NCBI GenBank assembly: GCA_902496375.1 | Contig: CABVAS010000010.1 | Span: 1 to 19,857 of the forward strand | Direction: 5' to 3' | Source: an uncultured Collinsella sp. | Lineage (GTDB): Bacteria > Actinomycetota > Coriobacteriia > Coriobacteriales > Coriobacteriaceae | Length of the DNA stretch: 19,857 nt | Shown here: positions 1 to 8,249 of the stretch, in pieces | Numbering within the stretch: position 1 is the first letter of the stretch | How the letters are laid out: each line of letters starts with the position of its first letter | Translations under genes and position numbers: made by a program | Notes under the pieces: model-generated | What the model was told of the DNA's origin: nothing | Seen by the model: the letters and a program-made list of their open reading frames with translations, nothing else | The model's database searches: none

Positions 1-1586
1 GGGAGTCTGATGGTCTTGAGGGCTATACCATCGAGGACGGCGAGCGCGCCGAGCACGGTACCGATGTCATTCTGACGCTGCGCGAGAATGAGAAGCTCGA
101 CGCCGACGGCGAGGCCGAGACCTACGATCGCTTCCTGACCGAGTGGGGCCTCAAGAGCCTAATTCAGCAGTACAGTAACTATGTGCGCTACCCGATTCAG
201 ATGATGGTGAGCAAGAGCCGCCAGAAACCCAAGCCCGAGGACGCGCCGGATGATTACAAGCCCGAGTACGAGGACTACCAGGAGCTCGAGACCGTCAACT
301 CCATGACGCCGATCTGGAAAAAGCGCAGCTCCGATGTCGAGCAGAAGGACTACGACGAGTTCTACAAGTCCACGTTCCACGACTTTGATAATCCTGCGCG
401 CACCATCAGCTTCCATGCCGAGGGCACGCTCGAGTATGACGCCCTGCTGTTTGTGCCGGGCCGCGCCCCGTTCGATCTGTACAGCAAGGACTACGAGAAG
501 GGCCTGGCGCTCTACAGCTCCAACGTGCTGATTATGGAGAAGTGCGACGACCTGCTGCCCGACTACTACAACTTTGTCCGCGGCGTCGTGGATTCCGCCG
601 ACGTGTCGCTCAACATCTCGCGTGAGACGCTGCAGCAGAACCGTCAGCTCAAGGCCATTGCCAAGCGTGTCGAGAAGAAGATCACCGCTGACCTTGAGGA
701 TATGCGTGACAACGATCGCGAGGCCTACGAGAAGTTCTTTGAGAACTTTGGCCGCGGCCTTAAGTACGGCATTTACTCGAGCTATGGCATGAAGGCCGAT
801 GAGCTCGCCGACCTGTTGCTGTTCTGGTCTGCCAAGGAACAGAAGATGATTACCCTGGCCGAGTATACCAAGGGCATGCCCGAGGATCAGAAGGCCATCT
901 ACTACGCCGCCGGTGACTCGCGTGAGCGCTTGGCCAAGATGCCCGTGGTAAAGGGCGTGCTCGACCGCGGTTATGACGTGCTGCTGCTGACGCAGGATGT
1001 GGATGAGTTCACGTTCCAGGCTATGCGTGAGTACGTTGCCGCCGATATGCCCAAGATCTACGAGGACGATGCTGCCCGCGAGGCTGCCGAGAAGGCTGTG
1101 GCCGACGGTGCCGAGCCCGAGGTCGAGGATCGTCATCTGGAGCTCAAGAACGTCGCGACCGGTGATCTTGATCTGGCGACCGAGGACGAGAAGAAGGAGG
1201 CCGAGGACGCCACCAAGGAAAACGAGGACCTCTTTAGCGCTATGAAGGAGGCGCTCGGTGACAAGGTCGAGAAAGTTGCCGTCTCCGCGCGCCTGACCGA
1301 TGCCCCCGCTTGCATCACCACCGAGGGCCCACTTTCGCTCGAGATGGAGAAGGTGCTCCAGAAGGGACCCGAGGGCGCGCCCGACGGCATGCCCAAGAGC
1401 CAACGCGTGCTCGAGCTCAACGCCAAGCACCCGGTCTTTGCCAAGCTCGTCGCTGCCCAGAAGGCGGGCGACGCCGACAAGATCAAGCAGTACTCCGGTC
1501 TGCTCTACGATCAGGCTCTGCTGGTCGAGGGCATCCTCCCCGAGGACCCCGTGGCCTTCGCGGCAGCTGTCTGCAACTTGATGTAG
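1..1586 (+). CDS. htpG: Molecular chaperone HtpG (Hsp90 family), 3' part
   Basis: Cytosolic ATP-dependent Hsp90 chaperone that acts as a dimer on late folding intermediates. The reading frame is open from base 3, so the start and most of the N-terminal ATPase domain lie to the left. The visible part begins at the end of the ATP-binding domain (TIEDGERAEHGTDVILTLRE, which matches the Hsp90 N-domain end), then the middle domain (PIWKK; LLFVPGRAPFDLY; NVLIMEKCDDLLPDY; FVRGVVDSADVSLNISRE, the most conserved Hsp90 stretch), an acidic linker near 1080-1230, and the C-terminal dimerisation domain (ELNAKHPVFAKL, YDQALLVEGILP). It ends at TAG 1584-1586. About 528 residues are visible, consistent with a normal full protein of a little over 600. 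No frameshift is seen. The family assignment is secure; only the 5' end is missing. Confidence 0.97.
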   Translation, partial: ESDGLEGYTIEDGERAEHGTDVILTLRENEKLDADGEAETYDRFLTEWGLKSLIQQYSNYVRYPIQMMVSKSRQKPKPEDAPDDYKPEYEDYQELETVNSMTPIWKKRSSDVEQKDYDEFYKSTFHDFDNPARTISFHAEGTLEYDALLFVPGRAPFDLYSKDYEKGLALYSSNVLIMEKCDDLLPDYYNFVRGVVDSADVSLNISRETLQQNRQLKAIAKRVEKKITADLEDMRDNDREAYEKFFENFGRGLKYGIYSSYGMKADELADLLLFWSAKEQKMITLAEYTKGMPEDQKAIYYAAGDSRERLAKMPVVKGVLDRGYDVLLLTQDVDEFTFQAMREYVAADMPKIYEDDAAREAAEKAVADGAEPEVEDRHLELKNVATGDLDLATEDEKKEAEDATKENEDLFSAMKEALGDKVEKVAVSARLTDAPACITTEGPLSLEMEKVLQKGPEGAPDGMPKSQRVLELNAKHPVFAKLVAAQKAGDADKIKQYSGLLYDQALLVEGILPEDPVAFAAAVCNLM

Positions 1587-1616
1587 TTCGGGGATACGGC
1601 ACCGTAACTAGATTAG

Positions 1617-1686
1617 AACGAGAGTGGATAATCTCCCACTTTTGGCTCGAATGCGGGCTTGAAGTGGGAGATTTTCCACTCTCGTT
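1617..1686. repeat. Long imperfect palindrome, 25-bp arms, after htpG
   Basis: Left arm 1617-1641 and right arm 1662-1686 are complementary at 24 of 25 positions around a 20-nt loop. The arms read AACGAGAGTGGATAATCTCC onward and back. It starts 30 nt after the htpG stop. There is no run of T after the stem, so it is not a textbook terminator, although a transcript would fold strongly. Open frames running through it are by-products of the symmetry. Its sequence is not repeated elsewhere in this window. Confidence 0.85.
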
Positions 1687-1701
1687 TCCATTTGAATGAT
1701 T

Positions 1702-1775
1702 CCTTGGGGACGGAGGAAAACGGACCACCAGGGGGTCGGTCTGATCCGGTGATCCGTTTTCCTCCGTCTCCAAGG
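1702..1775. repeat. GGGGACGGAGGAAAA-family palindrome, copy 1
   Basis: Left arm 1702-1726 and right arm 1751-1775 pair at 23 of 25 positions around a 24-nt loop. The arm carries the motif GGGGACGGAGGAAAACGG, and the same motif recurs in the palindrome at 10227-10290, so this is a dispersed repeat family rather than a single terminator. It sits 15 nt after the preceding palindrome. The rest of this gap, 1776-1888, is AT-richer and probably holds the promoter of the next gene. The direct repeat ACTGTAC-A-ACTGTAC there (about 1827-1841) is a possible operator, but no convincing -35/-10 pair was found. Confidence 0.85.
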
Positions 1776-1921
1776 GATCAATTATTTGTCGGGGTTGTGG
1801 TTTTGCGACCTGCTGAAATTAAAGATACTGTACAACTGTACGCTAACTTATCTTCGTAGTATATTGCTACCCGCAAAACTCAGTACCATTGTGCTCTGAG
1901 ACGCTAAAGCGCCTACGTACA

Positions 1922-4738
1922 ATGGTTGTCGATAGTACGATTCGATTCAACGACAGGATGGATGGTTCAAGCGTGAGTCTCGGCAGCAAACTATCCGATG
2001 CAAAGGTCTCCTTTGCGATATTTAAGCGCGACATTAAGCGACTGCTCGTGAACCCCGTTGCCTTGGTGGTTACCCTCGGCGTGTGCGTTATTCCCTCGCT
2101 GTATGCCTGGTACAACATCGTGGCCAACTGGGATCCGTATGGAAACACCCAGGGTATCAAGATTGCCATCGCCAACAACGATCAGGGCACCCAAAACGAC
2201 TTGGTGGGCGAGCTCAACGCGGGCGACCAGGTCGTCGATCAGCTCAAGGAGAACGATCAGCTGGGCTGGACCTTCGTCGATTCGGCGGCCGATGCCAAGG
2301 AGGGCGTCGAGAGCGGTGAGTACTATGCGGCCATCGTAATCCCCAAGAACTTCTCGGATAACCTGGTTTCGATGCTCGACGGCAACTACCATCAGCCCAA
2401 GCTTACGTACTACGTCAATGAGAAGAAGAGCGCCATTGCGCCCAAGGTTACCGACACCGGTGCAAGCACCATCGAGGAGCAGATCAACTCGGAATTTGTC
2501 TCCACAGTGGGCGAGACCGTTGCCAGCATCGCCAAGGATGTCGGGGTCGATTTAAAGGACAAGGCAACCCAGACTCAGAATTCGTTGGCTGGTTCGGTAT
2601 CAGAGGCATCCGGTACCTTGGGTGAGGTGCGCGATTCGATTGGCGACATGAATGCCGCTATCGATAAGACGAGCGGTTCCATTGCCTCGGCTGATGCCGC
2701 GTTGGCGGGCCTGCAGGGTCAGACGCCCTCTCTAACGCAGGCAATCGCTCAGGGCAATGACCTGCTGGGCGAGGCGCGCGCTACGGCGGGCAACTCTGTC
2801 GCCTCGCTCTCCAAGGCACTCTCGGAAGGCAGCCTTGCGCTCACCAAGACGTCAGCCTCCGCGAACGCTGCGATTGGCAAGCTGACGGGCGCGGTCACAT
2901 CTACGACCACCCGCATCGACAACTCGCTTGAGTCTCTCCAAGCGACGATCGACCACAATAAGGCCGTTATCGGGCACTTGGAAATTCTCGTTAATGACAC
3001 GTCGACAGGTTCCAAGGAAATTGACGCGCGCATTGTATCGACCATCGATTTGCTCCGCGAGCAGAATGAAAAGCTTCAGAGCATCAAGGACGGTCTGTCT
3101 GCGCAGTCGAGCGCCATGGCGAATGACGCCGCGGCTGTCTCGGGCGCCAGCGACGCTATCAATAACGCAATCCAGACCGGTGCGACCAACCTTGGCCAGG
3201 CCCAGACGGACCTGGGTCAAAACGCGCTGTCGAAGGCTTCGAGCGCGCTTGGTTCATTTGCCGCCGTCTCGGGTGATCTGACGGGAATCGTGTCTGGCCT
3301 CACGCCTACTATTGCAAGTGCGCGCGGTACGCTTTCGCAACTCAACGCTACGCTCGGTCAGGCCAAGACCACGCTGTCCCAGACAGATGCCTCGCTTGCC
3401 AAGGTCCAGGACAAGCTTGCGACCGCCGCCAACGACATCGCGGCGCTACAGACCTCCGAGTCCATGGGCGAGCTGGCCGGCCTGATGGGCGTCGACGTCG
3501 ATGACGTTGCAGACTTCATGGCATCTCCGGTCGAGCTGACCTCAAAGTCAATTTATCCGGTCAAGAGCTTTGGTTCGGGCATTGCCCCGTTCTATACCAA
3601 TCTGGCGCTGTGGGTGGGCGGCTACGTGCTTATCGCCATCTACAAGCTCGAGGTCGACCGCGAAGGCATCGGCAGCTTTACCGCGCGTCAGGGCTACTTT
3701 GGACGCTGGTTGCTCCTGGTGATCCTGGGCGCGTTCCAGGCCATCATCGTTACGGTAGGCGATCTGGTGATCGGCGTGCAGTGCGTCAGCCCGCTGCTGT
3801 TCGTGCTGGGCGGCATCGCCATCTCGTTCACCTACGTCAATATCATCTATGCGCTGTCCACCACGTTTAAGCATATCGGCAAGGCTATCGGCGTCATTCT
3901 CGTCATCGTGCAGATCCCGGGTTCGTCGGGCATGTACCCCATCGAGATGATGCCCGGCTTCTTCCAGTGGCTGCACCCGCTGCTGCCCTTTACCTACGGC
4001 ATCAATCTGCTGCGCGAGACGGTCGGCGGCATGTATTCGTTCAACTACCTGTTTAACCTGTGCATTCTGGGCGTGTTCTTGATCGTGGCGCTCTTTATCG
4101 GCCTGCAGCTGCGTCCGCTGCTGCTCAACCTTAACCTGCTCTTTGATAAACAGCTTTCCACGACCGGTATGATGATTTGCGAGTCCAACGACCTGCCGCG
4201 CCAGCGCTACTCGCTGCGCACGGCCATGCGTGTCATGCTCGATTCCGATTCGTACCGTCGCGAACTGCTCGATCATGCGGTCGCCTTTGAACATCGCTAC
4301 CCGTACTACATCAAGGGCGGTTTTGCCGCCGTGGTGGGCGTTCAGGTCCTGCTCTTTGTCCTGTCGACGGTTCTCGATATCGACAATAACGGCAAGATCA
4401 TCCTGCTTGTCATTTGGATCATCTCGGTTATTGCCATCTGCGGCTGGCTTATCAATATCGAATATATCCGCGCGAGCCTCAATACCCAGATGCGCATCTC
4501 GGCGCTTTCGGATGAGGACCTGCGTCGCGAGATGCGTGAACACACGGCCGCCATTCCTGCCGCTCGTCGCATGTTCGGCTTGAATGCGAGCGAGCGGGGG
4601 TCTGAACCCAAGACTCAGGCTGTCAACCAATGTGGTCATCGCGATGCGGCCCATGTGCCCGAGAACGGGGATGACACGTTTGTGATGAATGAAAAGAACG
4701 CCCCGCTCGGCAAGCACTCCAAAGGAGGTGAGGCATAA
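1922..4738 (+). CDS. YhgE/Pip-type membrane protein with extra C-terminal TM pair
   Basis: Membrane protein of the YhgE/Pip (phage infection protein) family, related to ABC-2 permeases and the type VII accessory protein EsaA; exact substrate unknown. Seen in order: a short cytosolic N-terminus with FKRDIKRLL, TM1 (about residues 44-64) followed by the family signature WDPYGN (about 70-75), an extracytoplasmic domain with YYAAIVIPKNFS, a long Ala/Ser/Leu-rich coiled region (about 220-510), and five or six TM segments (about 559-736) including PIEMMPGFFQWLHPLLPFTYG. Beyond these is an unusual tail: a linker, two more TM segments (about 796-850) and a hydrophilic end of about 90 residues. At about 938 residues it is longer than its neighbour because of this tail. 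The start is uncertain: ATG 1922 is chosen, but TTG 1889, ATG 1958 and GTG 1973 are in frame and none has a good ribosome binding site. Confidence 0.9.
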   Translation: MVVDSTIRFNDRMDGSSVSLGSKLSDAKVSFAIFKRDIKRLLVNPVALVVTLGVCVIPSLYAWYNIVANWDPYGNTQGIKIAIANNDQGTQNDLVGELNAGDQVVDQLKENDQLGWTFVDSAADAKEGVESGEYYAAIVIPKNFSDNLVSMLDGNYHQPKLTYYVNEKKSAIAPKVTDTGASTIEEQINSEFVSTVGETVASIAKDVGVDLKDKATQTQNSLAGSVSEASGTLGEVRDSIGDMNAAIDKTSGSIASADAALAGLQGQTPSLTQAIAQGNDLLGEARATAGNSVASLSKALSEGSLALTKTSASANAAIGKLTGAVTSTTTRIDNSLESLQATIDHNKAVIGHLEILVNDTSTGSKEIDARIVSTIDLLREQNEKLQSIKDGLSAQSSAMANDAAAVSGASDAINNAIQTGATNLGQAQTDLGQNALSKASSALGSFAAVSGDLTGIVSGLTPTIASARGTLSQLNATLGQAKTTLSQTDASLAKVQDKLATAANDIAALQTSESMGELAGLMGVDVDDVADFMASPVELTSKSIYPVKSFGSGIAPFYTNLALWVGGYVLIAIYKLEVDREGIGSFTARQGYFGRWLLLVILGAFQAIIVTVGDLVIGVQCVSPLLFVLGGIAISFTYVNIIYALSTTFKHIGKAIGVILVIVQIPGSSGMYPIEMMPGFFQWLHPLLPFTYGINLLRETVGGMYSFNYLFNLCILGVFLIVALFIGLQLRPLLLNLNLLFDKQLSTTGMMICESNDLPRQRYSLRTAMRVMLDSDSYRRELLDHAVAFEHRYPYYIKGGFAAVVGVQVLLFVLSTVLDIDNNGKIILLVIWIISVIAICGWLINIEYIRASLNTQMRISALSDEDLRREMREHTAAIPAARRMFGLNASERGSEPKTQAVNQCGHRDAAHVPENGDDTFVMNEKNAPLGKHSKGGEA
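4721..4730 (+). promoter_or_regulatory. Strong Shine-Dalgarno of the second YhgE gene
   Basis: AAAGGAGGTG is a near-perfect anti-16S match 8 nt before ATG 4739. It lies inside the last codons of the upstream gene, whose TAA (4736-4738) directly abuts the ATG. This fixes the start and implies translational coupling of the two proteins. Confidence 0.85.
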
Positions 4739-6928
4739 ATGAAGAACATCCTGCATCTGTTTAAGCGCGATGTCCAAAACGTGTCTCGCTCCGTGATCGG
4801 CTTGGTTGTCGTGATGGGCCTCATTATCGTGCCGTGTCTGTACGCGTGGTTTAACATCGCCGGCAGCTGGGATCCGTACGGCAACACCGGCAATCTTAAG
4901 ATCGCCGTGGTCAACACCGATGAGGGTTACGAGAGCGATCTGATCCCCGTCGAGGTTAACGTGGGCGAAAACGTGACCGCCACCCTACGCGGCAACGAGA
5001 GCTTCGATTGGGTTGTGCTTAACGATCGCGAAAAGGCTATCGAGGGCGTTAAGTCGGGCGCGTACTATGCTGCCGTCGTTATCCCCAAAACGTTTAGCGC
5101 CGACATGATGACGCTTTTCTCGACCGACGTGAAACACGCCGATATCGAGTTTTACGAGAACCAGAAGGCCAACGCCATCGCGCAGATCGTGACCGAGAAG
5201 GGTTCGAGCGCCGTTCAGAACCAGGTTAACGAATCTTTTACCGAGACCATTACGAGCATCGGTCTTAAGACGGTGTCCAGCCTGCTCGATTACATGAGCA
5301 CCGACCAAGTCAGCAACTTTATCGCCAACCTGTCCTCGACGCTCAGCGATTCGATTGAGGACCTGCAAGACGTTCAGGCTAATGCTTCGTCGCTGGCGGG
5401 CATTTTGAGCTCTACGTCCGATTCGTTGACGTCGGCGAGCGGTATGCTCCAGCAGACGGGTACGGTCGATGAGTCGACCAAGCGGTTGATGGAGCATGCC
5501 AAGAGCGGCATCGATGATTCCAAAGAAGCGCTTAAGGCGGCAAACGATGCCATCGATGCCGCGATCGATGGAAGTGCGGGTTCGTTCGATAACGTTTCTA
5601 CCGAGCTCGCAAAGGCATTCGACACTGCAAACCAGCATGTCAATCTTACGGTGTCTCAGCTCAACGATGGCGCAGCGTCACTCAATACGCGCGCCAAGGA
5701 TATCGATGAGATGGCCGATCAGCTCCGCAGCCTTGCCGACCAGGTGAGCGATGAGAATTTGAAGGGCGGCCTCAAGTCCGCCGCGACGTCGCTGGACAGA
5801 ATCGCCGTTGAGTACCGCAACAATGCCGAGGATCTGGCGGCCACCGCGAAGTCTCTCTCTGATAGCATGGCCGAGGTCAACAACTCGCGTGCCGAGGTCG
5901 ATCAGGCCATCGCCGATGCCAAGGCCGGTATCGCGGGTGCCAAATCCGATTACGATTCCACGTTCTCGGTTAAGGCCAAGGAGCTCAAGAAGACCGTCTC
6001 GGGGGTTCTGGATTCACTGAATGGTATTTCGGGCGATCTGGATAGTGCCGTAGACGACCTGACCGACGCATCCGGTTCGCTGGCAAAGGGCCTCTCTAAG
6101 GCTGCAAAGCTGGTCAACAAGGCTTCCGATCAGCTGGGCGAGGCGTCGGACAAGATCAGCGCGTTTAAGGACGAGCTCGACGGCGCCTTGATGTCGGATG
6201 ACCTCGCTACGATCAAGACGATGATCGGCAATGATCCCGAGGGTCTGGCCGTGTCGCTTTCTGGCCCCGTCGCGCTCGACCGCAAGCCGGTCTATCCGAT
6301 TCGCAATTACGGTTCGGCCATGGCGCCGTTCTACACGATTCTGTCGCTATGGGTCGGCTCGATCGTACTGGCGGCCATGATGAAGGTCTCGGTTGACGAT
6401 GAGCTCATCAACGAGCTCATCCCCGTGCGCCTGCACGAGATCTACCTGGGTCGTTACCTGTTCTTTGGCGGTTTGGCCCTGCTACAGGCGACGCTCGTGT
6501 GCGCGGGCGACATCCTGTTCTTTGGCATTCAGTGCGACAACCCGCTGCAGTTTGTGTTGGCGGGCTGGGTCGCGAGTCTCGTGTTCTCCAATATCGTCTA
6601 CACGCTTACGGTGTCGTTTGGCGATATCGGCAAGGCGCTCGCTGTCGTGCTGTTGGTCATGCAGGTCGGTGGTTCGGGCGGCACATTCCCCATCGAGATG
6701 ACCGGCCCTGTGTTCCAGGCGATCTATCCGTTCTTGCCGTTCACTCACGGTATCAACGCCATGCATGCCGCCATGGCTGGCGCCTACCATATGGAGTACT
6801 GGGTTGAGCTGGGTATTCTGGCGAGCTATCTGGTTCCGTCGCTAGCCCTGGGCGTCGTCTTCCGCCGTCCGGTCATCAAAGCCAACGACTGGATTATCGA
6901 AAAGCTGGAGTCGACAAAGCTAATTTGA
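4739..6928 (+). CDS. YhgE/Pip-type membrane protein, second of pair
   Basis: Paralogue of the gene just upstream, 729 residues, with the usual family layout and no C-terminal extension. It has FKRDVQNVSRS before TM1 (about residues 14-36), WDPYGN (about 44-49), an extracytoplasmic domain with YYAAVVIPKTFS, a long coiled region rich in Ala, Ser and Asp (about 195-480), and a C-terminal membrane block (about 533-715) with PIEMTGPVFQAIYPFLPFTHG. The start is well supported by the strong Shine-Dalgarno 8 nt upstream. Its ATG follows the upstream stop with no gap, so the two are surely one operon and may form a heterodimer (inference). No ATPase gene lies next to them. The substrate cannot be read from sequence; export or envelope function is the safest statement. 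Confidence 0.93.
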   Translation: MKNILHLFKRDVQNVSRSVIGLVVVMGLIIVPCLYAWFNIAGSWDPYGNTGNLKIAVVNTDEGYESDLIPVEVNVGENVTATLRGNESFDWVVLNDREKAIEGVKSGAYYAAVVIPKTFSADMMTLFSTDVKHADIEFYENQKANAIAQIVTEKGSSAVQNQVNESFTETITSIGLKTVSSLLDYMSTDQVSNFIANLSSTLSDSIEDLQDVQANASSLAGILSSTSDSLTSASGMLQQTGTVDESTKRLMEHAKSGIDDSKEALKAANDAIDAAIDGSAGSFDNVSTELAKAFDTANQHVNLTVSQLNDGAASLNTRAKDIDEMADQLRSLADQVSDENLKGGLKSAATSLDRIAVEYRNNAEDLAATAKSLSDSMAEVNNSRAEVDQAIADAKAGIAGAKSDYDSTFSVKAKELKKTVSGVLDSLNGISGDLDSAVDDLTDASGSLAKGLSKAAKLVNKASDQLGEASDKISAFKDELDGALMSDDLATIKTMIGNDPEGLAVSLSGPVALDRKPVYPIRNYGSAMAPFYTILSLWVGSIVLAAMMKVSVDDELINELIPVRLHEIYLGRYLFFGGLALLQATLVCAGDILFFGIQCDNPLQFVLAGWVASLVFSNIVYTLTVSFGDIGKALAVVLLVMQVGGSGGTFPIEMTGPVFQAIYPFLPFTHGINAMHAAMAGAYHMEYWVELGILASYLVPSLALGVVFRRPVIKANDWIIEKLESTKLI

Positions 6929-6963
6929 TGCGGCAGCGTTAACGCTGATGCAGCGTCGGCCGG

Positions 6964-6987
6964 TCCGCCGTTCGGTAGAACGGCGGA
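6964..6987 (+). terminator. Perfect 10-bp hairpin after the YhgE pair
   Basis: TCCGCCGTTC, loop GGTA, GAACGGCGGA: a perfect stem 35 nt after the stop of the YhgE operon. It is followed by ACAAAACGC rather than a T tract, so termination here is only possible. Confidence 0.4.
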
Positions 6988-7042
6988 ACAAAACGCTTTA
7001 GCGGGCTGGATTGCGTGGGTTGCTTGGTTGTTGCTACAGTAG

Positions 7043-7078
7043 CGGGGCGTGCCGGGGGTCCGGTGCGCCCCGTTTTTA
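7043..7078 (+). terminator. Rho-independent terminator before the EamA gene
   Basis: CGGGGCG (7043-7049) pairs perfectly with CGCCCCG (7066-7072), followed by TTTTT. The inner part (CCG/CGG) can extend the stem past a 2-nt mismatch. It lies 115 nt after the YhgE operon and 70 nt before the next start, so it probably insulates the two units. It could also act as an attenuator if the next gene's promoter lies further upstream. Confidence 0.65.
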
Positions 7079-7148
7079 TTTGACCATGAGGCGGCACGCA
7101 GCCATACGCGTGCGGACACCACGCCCAGATTGAGTGTGAGGATGTTCC

Positions 7149-8132
7149 ATGGCCCAATACGCTGCCAACGTAATCGAAAACTTGCCCGATAGCCCTGTAG
7201 CCCGCGAAGACCTGGGTGCCGGTGGTGCCTCTCGCGGCGCCGGCGCACGCTCGCCGCTGTTCTGGAAGGTCCTGCTCCTTTCGGTGGCGGTCGTTTGGGG
7301 TTACTCCTTTACCACTATGAAGGGCGCGCTCGACACCATTCCGGCGTTCGAGCTGGTCTACGTTCGCTTTCTCCCGGCATCACTGGTAATGTTTGCCATT
7401 TTCCATAAGCGCATCGTCGCTCATTTCAATGCCCGCAACCTGATCGTCGGGCTTGGCATGGGCGCGCTCATGTGGGGTGCCTACGGTTTGCAGACGGTCG
7501 GCCTGGCGCAGACCACGGCAGGCAAGAATGCTTTTTTGACGGGCACGTATTGCATCCTTGTGCCGTTCGCGAGCTATTTTCTGAGCGGCGAAAAGCTCAC
7601 CCGCTACAACCTGGGTGCAGCACTGCTGTGCTTGGCGGGCATTGGCCTGGTGGCGCTCGATAGCGTCGAGTTCAACATCGGTGACGTCATTACGCTGGCG
7701 GGTGCGGTCTTTTTCGCCATCCAGATGGCGGTGACCGCCAAGTACGGTCGCAAAATGGACATCAACGTCATCACGTTTTGGATGTTTATGGGCAACGGCG
7801 TGCTGAGCCTGGTCTCGTCGCTGCTATTCGAGACCCAAGCGCCTCTGTCCGTGTGGACGCCGAGCTTTATCGGTGCGATGGCGTTTCTCTCGGTGGGCTG
7901 TACGTGCGTGGCCCTGCTCATCCAAAACGTCGGCCTGGCGCATGTCCCGGCCTCGACGGGCTCGCTGCTCCTTTCCATGGAGTCGCCTTCGGGTGCGCTG
8001 TTCTCGGTGCTGCTGATGGGGGAGGCGCTCACCTCGCGCCTGCTCGCCGGCTTCGCCCTCATCTTCCTATCGATTATTTTGAGCGAGACGCATTTCGACT
8101 TTTTGCGCAAAAAGCCGCGAACGCGATTGTAA
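7149..8132 (+). CDS. EamA/DMT-family transporter, 10 TM
   Basis: Inner-membrane permease of the drug/metabolite transporter superfamily (RhaT/EamA type); substrate not predictable. After a polar N-terminus of about 35 residues there are two EamA repeats of five TM segments (about 37-170 and 180-317). The first repeat shows WGYSFTTMKGALDTIPAFEL and the YVRFLPASLVMF stretch typical of the family. The GKNAFLTGTYCILVPF loop and, in the second repeat, MESPSGALFSVLLMGE are also typical. The length of 327 residues is a little above the usual 290-310 because of the polar N-terminus. Start ATG 7149 has GAGG 7 nt upstream. It is flanked by terminators, so it is a single-gene unit. Confident at family level only. 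Confidence 0.93.
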   Translation: MAQYAANVIENLPDSPVAREDLGAGGASRGAGARSPLFWKVLLLSVAVVWGYSFTTMKGALDTIPAFELVYVRFLPASLVMFAIFHKRIVAHFNARNLIVGLGMGALMWGAYGLQTVGLAQTTAGKNAFLTGTYCILVPFASYFLSGEKLTRYNLGAALLCLAGIGLVALDSVEFNIGDVITLAGAVFFAIQMAVTAKYGRKMDINVITFWMFMGNGVLSLVSSLLFETQAPLSVWTPSFIGAMAFLSVGCTCVALLIQNVGLAHVPASTGSLLLSMESPSGALFSVLLMGEALTSRLLAGFALIFLSIILSETHFDFLRKKPRTRL

Positions 8133-8143
8133 ACAACTTGTTG

Positions 8144-8171
8144 CGCCGCCCTTCTGGGGTGGCGTTTTTTT
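8144..8171 (+). terminator. Rho-independent terminator of the EamA gene
   Basis: CGCCGCCC (8144-8151) pairs fully with GGGTGGCG (8157-8164, one G-T wobble) around a 5-nt loop, followed by seven T. It starts 11 nt after the stop codon. Confidence 0.88.
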
Positions 8172-8197
8172 ATGCCTCGCCTTTAAAGTTATGCATT

Positions 8198-8219
8198 GCA
8201 CTTTAGAACATGAAAGTGC
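8198..8219. promoter_or_regulatory. Inverted repeat upstream of the M20 gene
   Basis: GCACTTT and AAAGTGC form a perfect 7-bp inverted repeat separated by 8 nt, about 30 nt before the start codon. A TTGCAC (8196-8201) that could be a -35 box overlaps the left arm, but no good -10 follows at the right distance. Plausible operator; weak evidence. Confidence 0.35.
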
Positions 8220-8249
8220 CTACTGCTAAAACTTCACTGGAGGGCATCT

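Noticed and set aside
159..1430. Antisense frame of 423 codons opposite htpG
   Set aside because: Leu/Val/Gly-rich shadow of the highly conserved htpG coding frame with no family features or start signals. The same applies to long antisense frames at 3548-4777, 8355-9548, 10389-11678, 12005-14512 and 15270-16547.
1659..1859. Small + strand frame after htpG
   Set aside because: Consists largely of the two palindromes; it has no ribosome binding site and its peptide is repeat-derived.
7043..7078. Possible tRNA or small structured RNA before the EamA gene
   Set aside because: Only one GC-rich stem with a T run; no cloverleaf arms or T-loop motif, so it is called a terminator.
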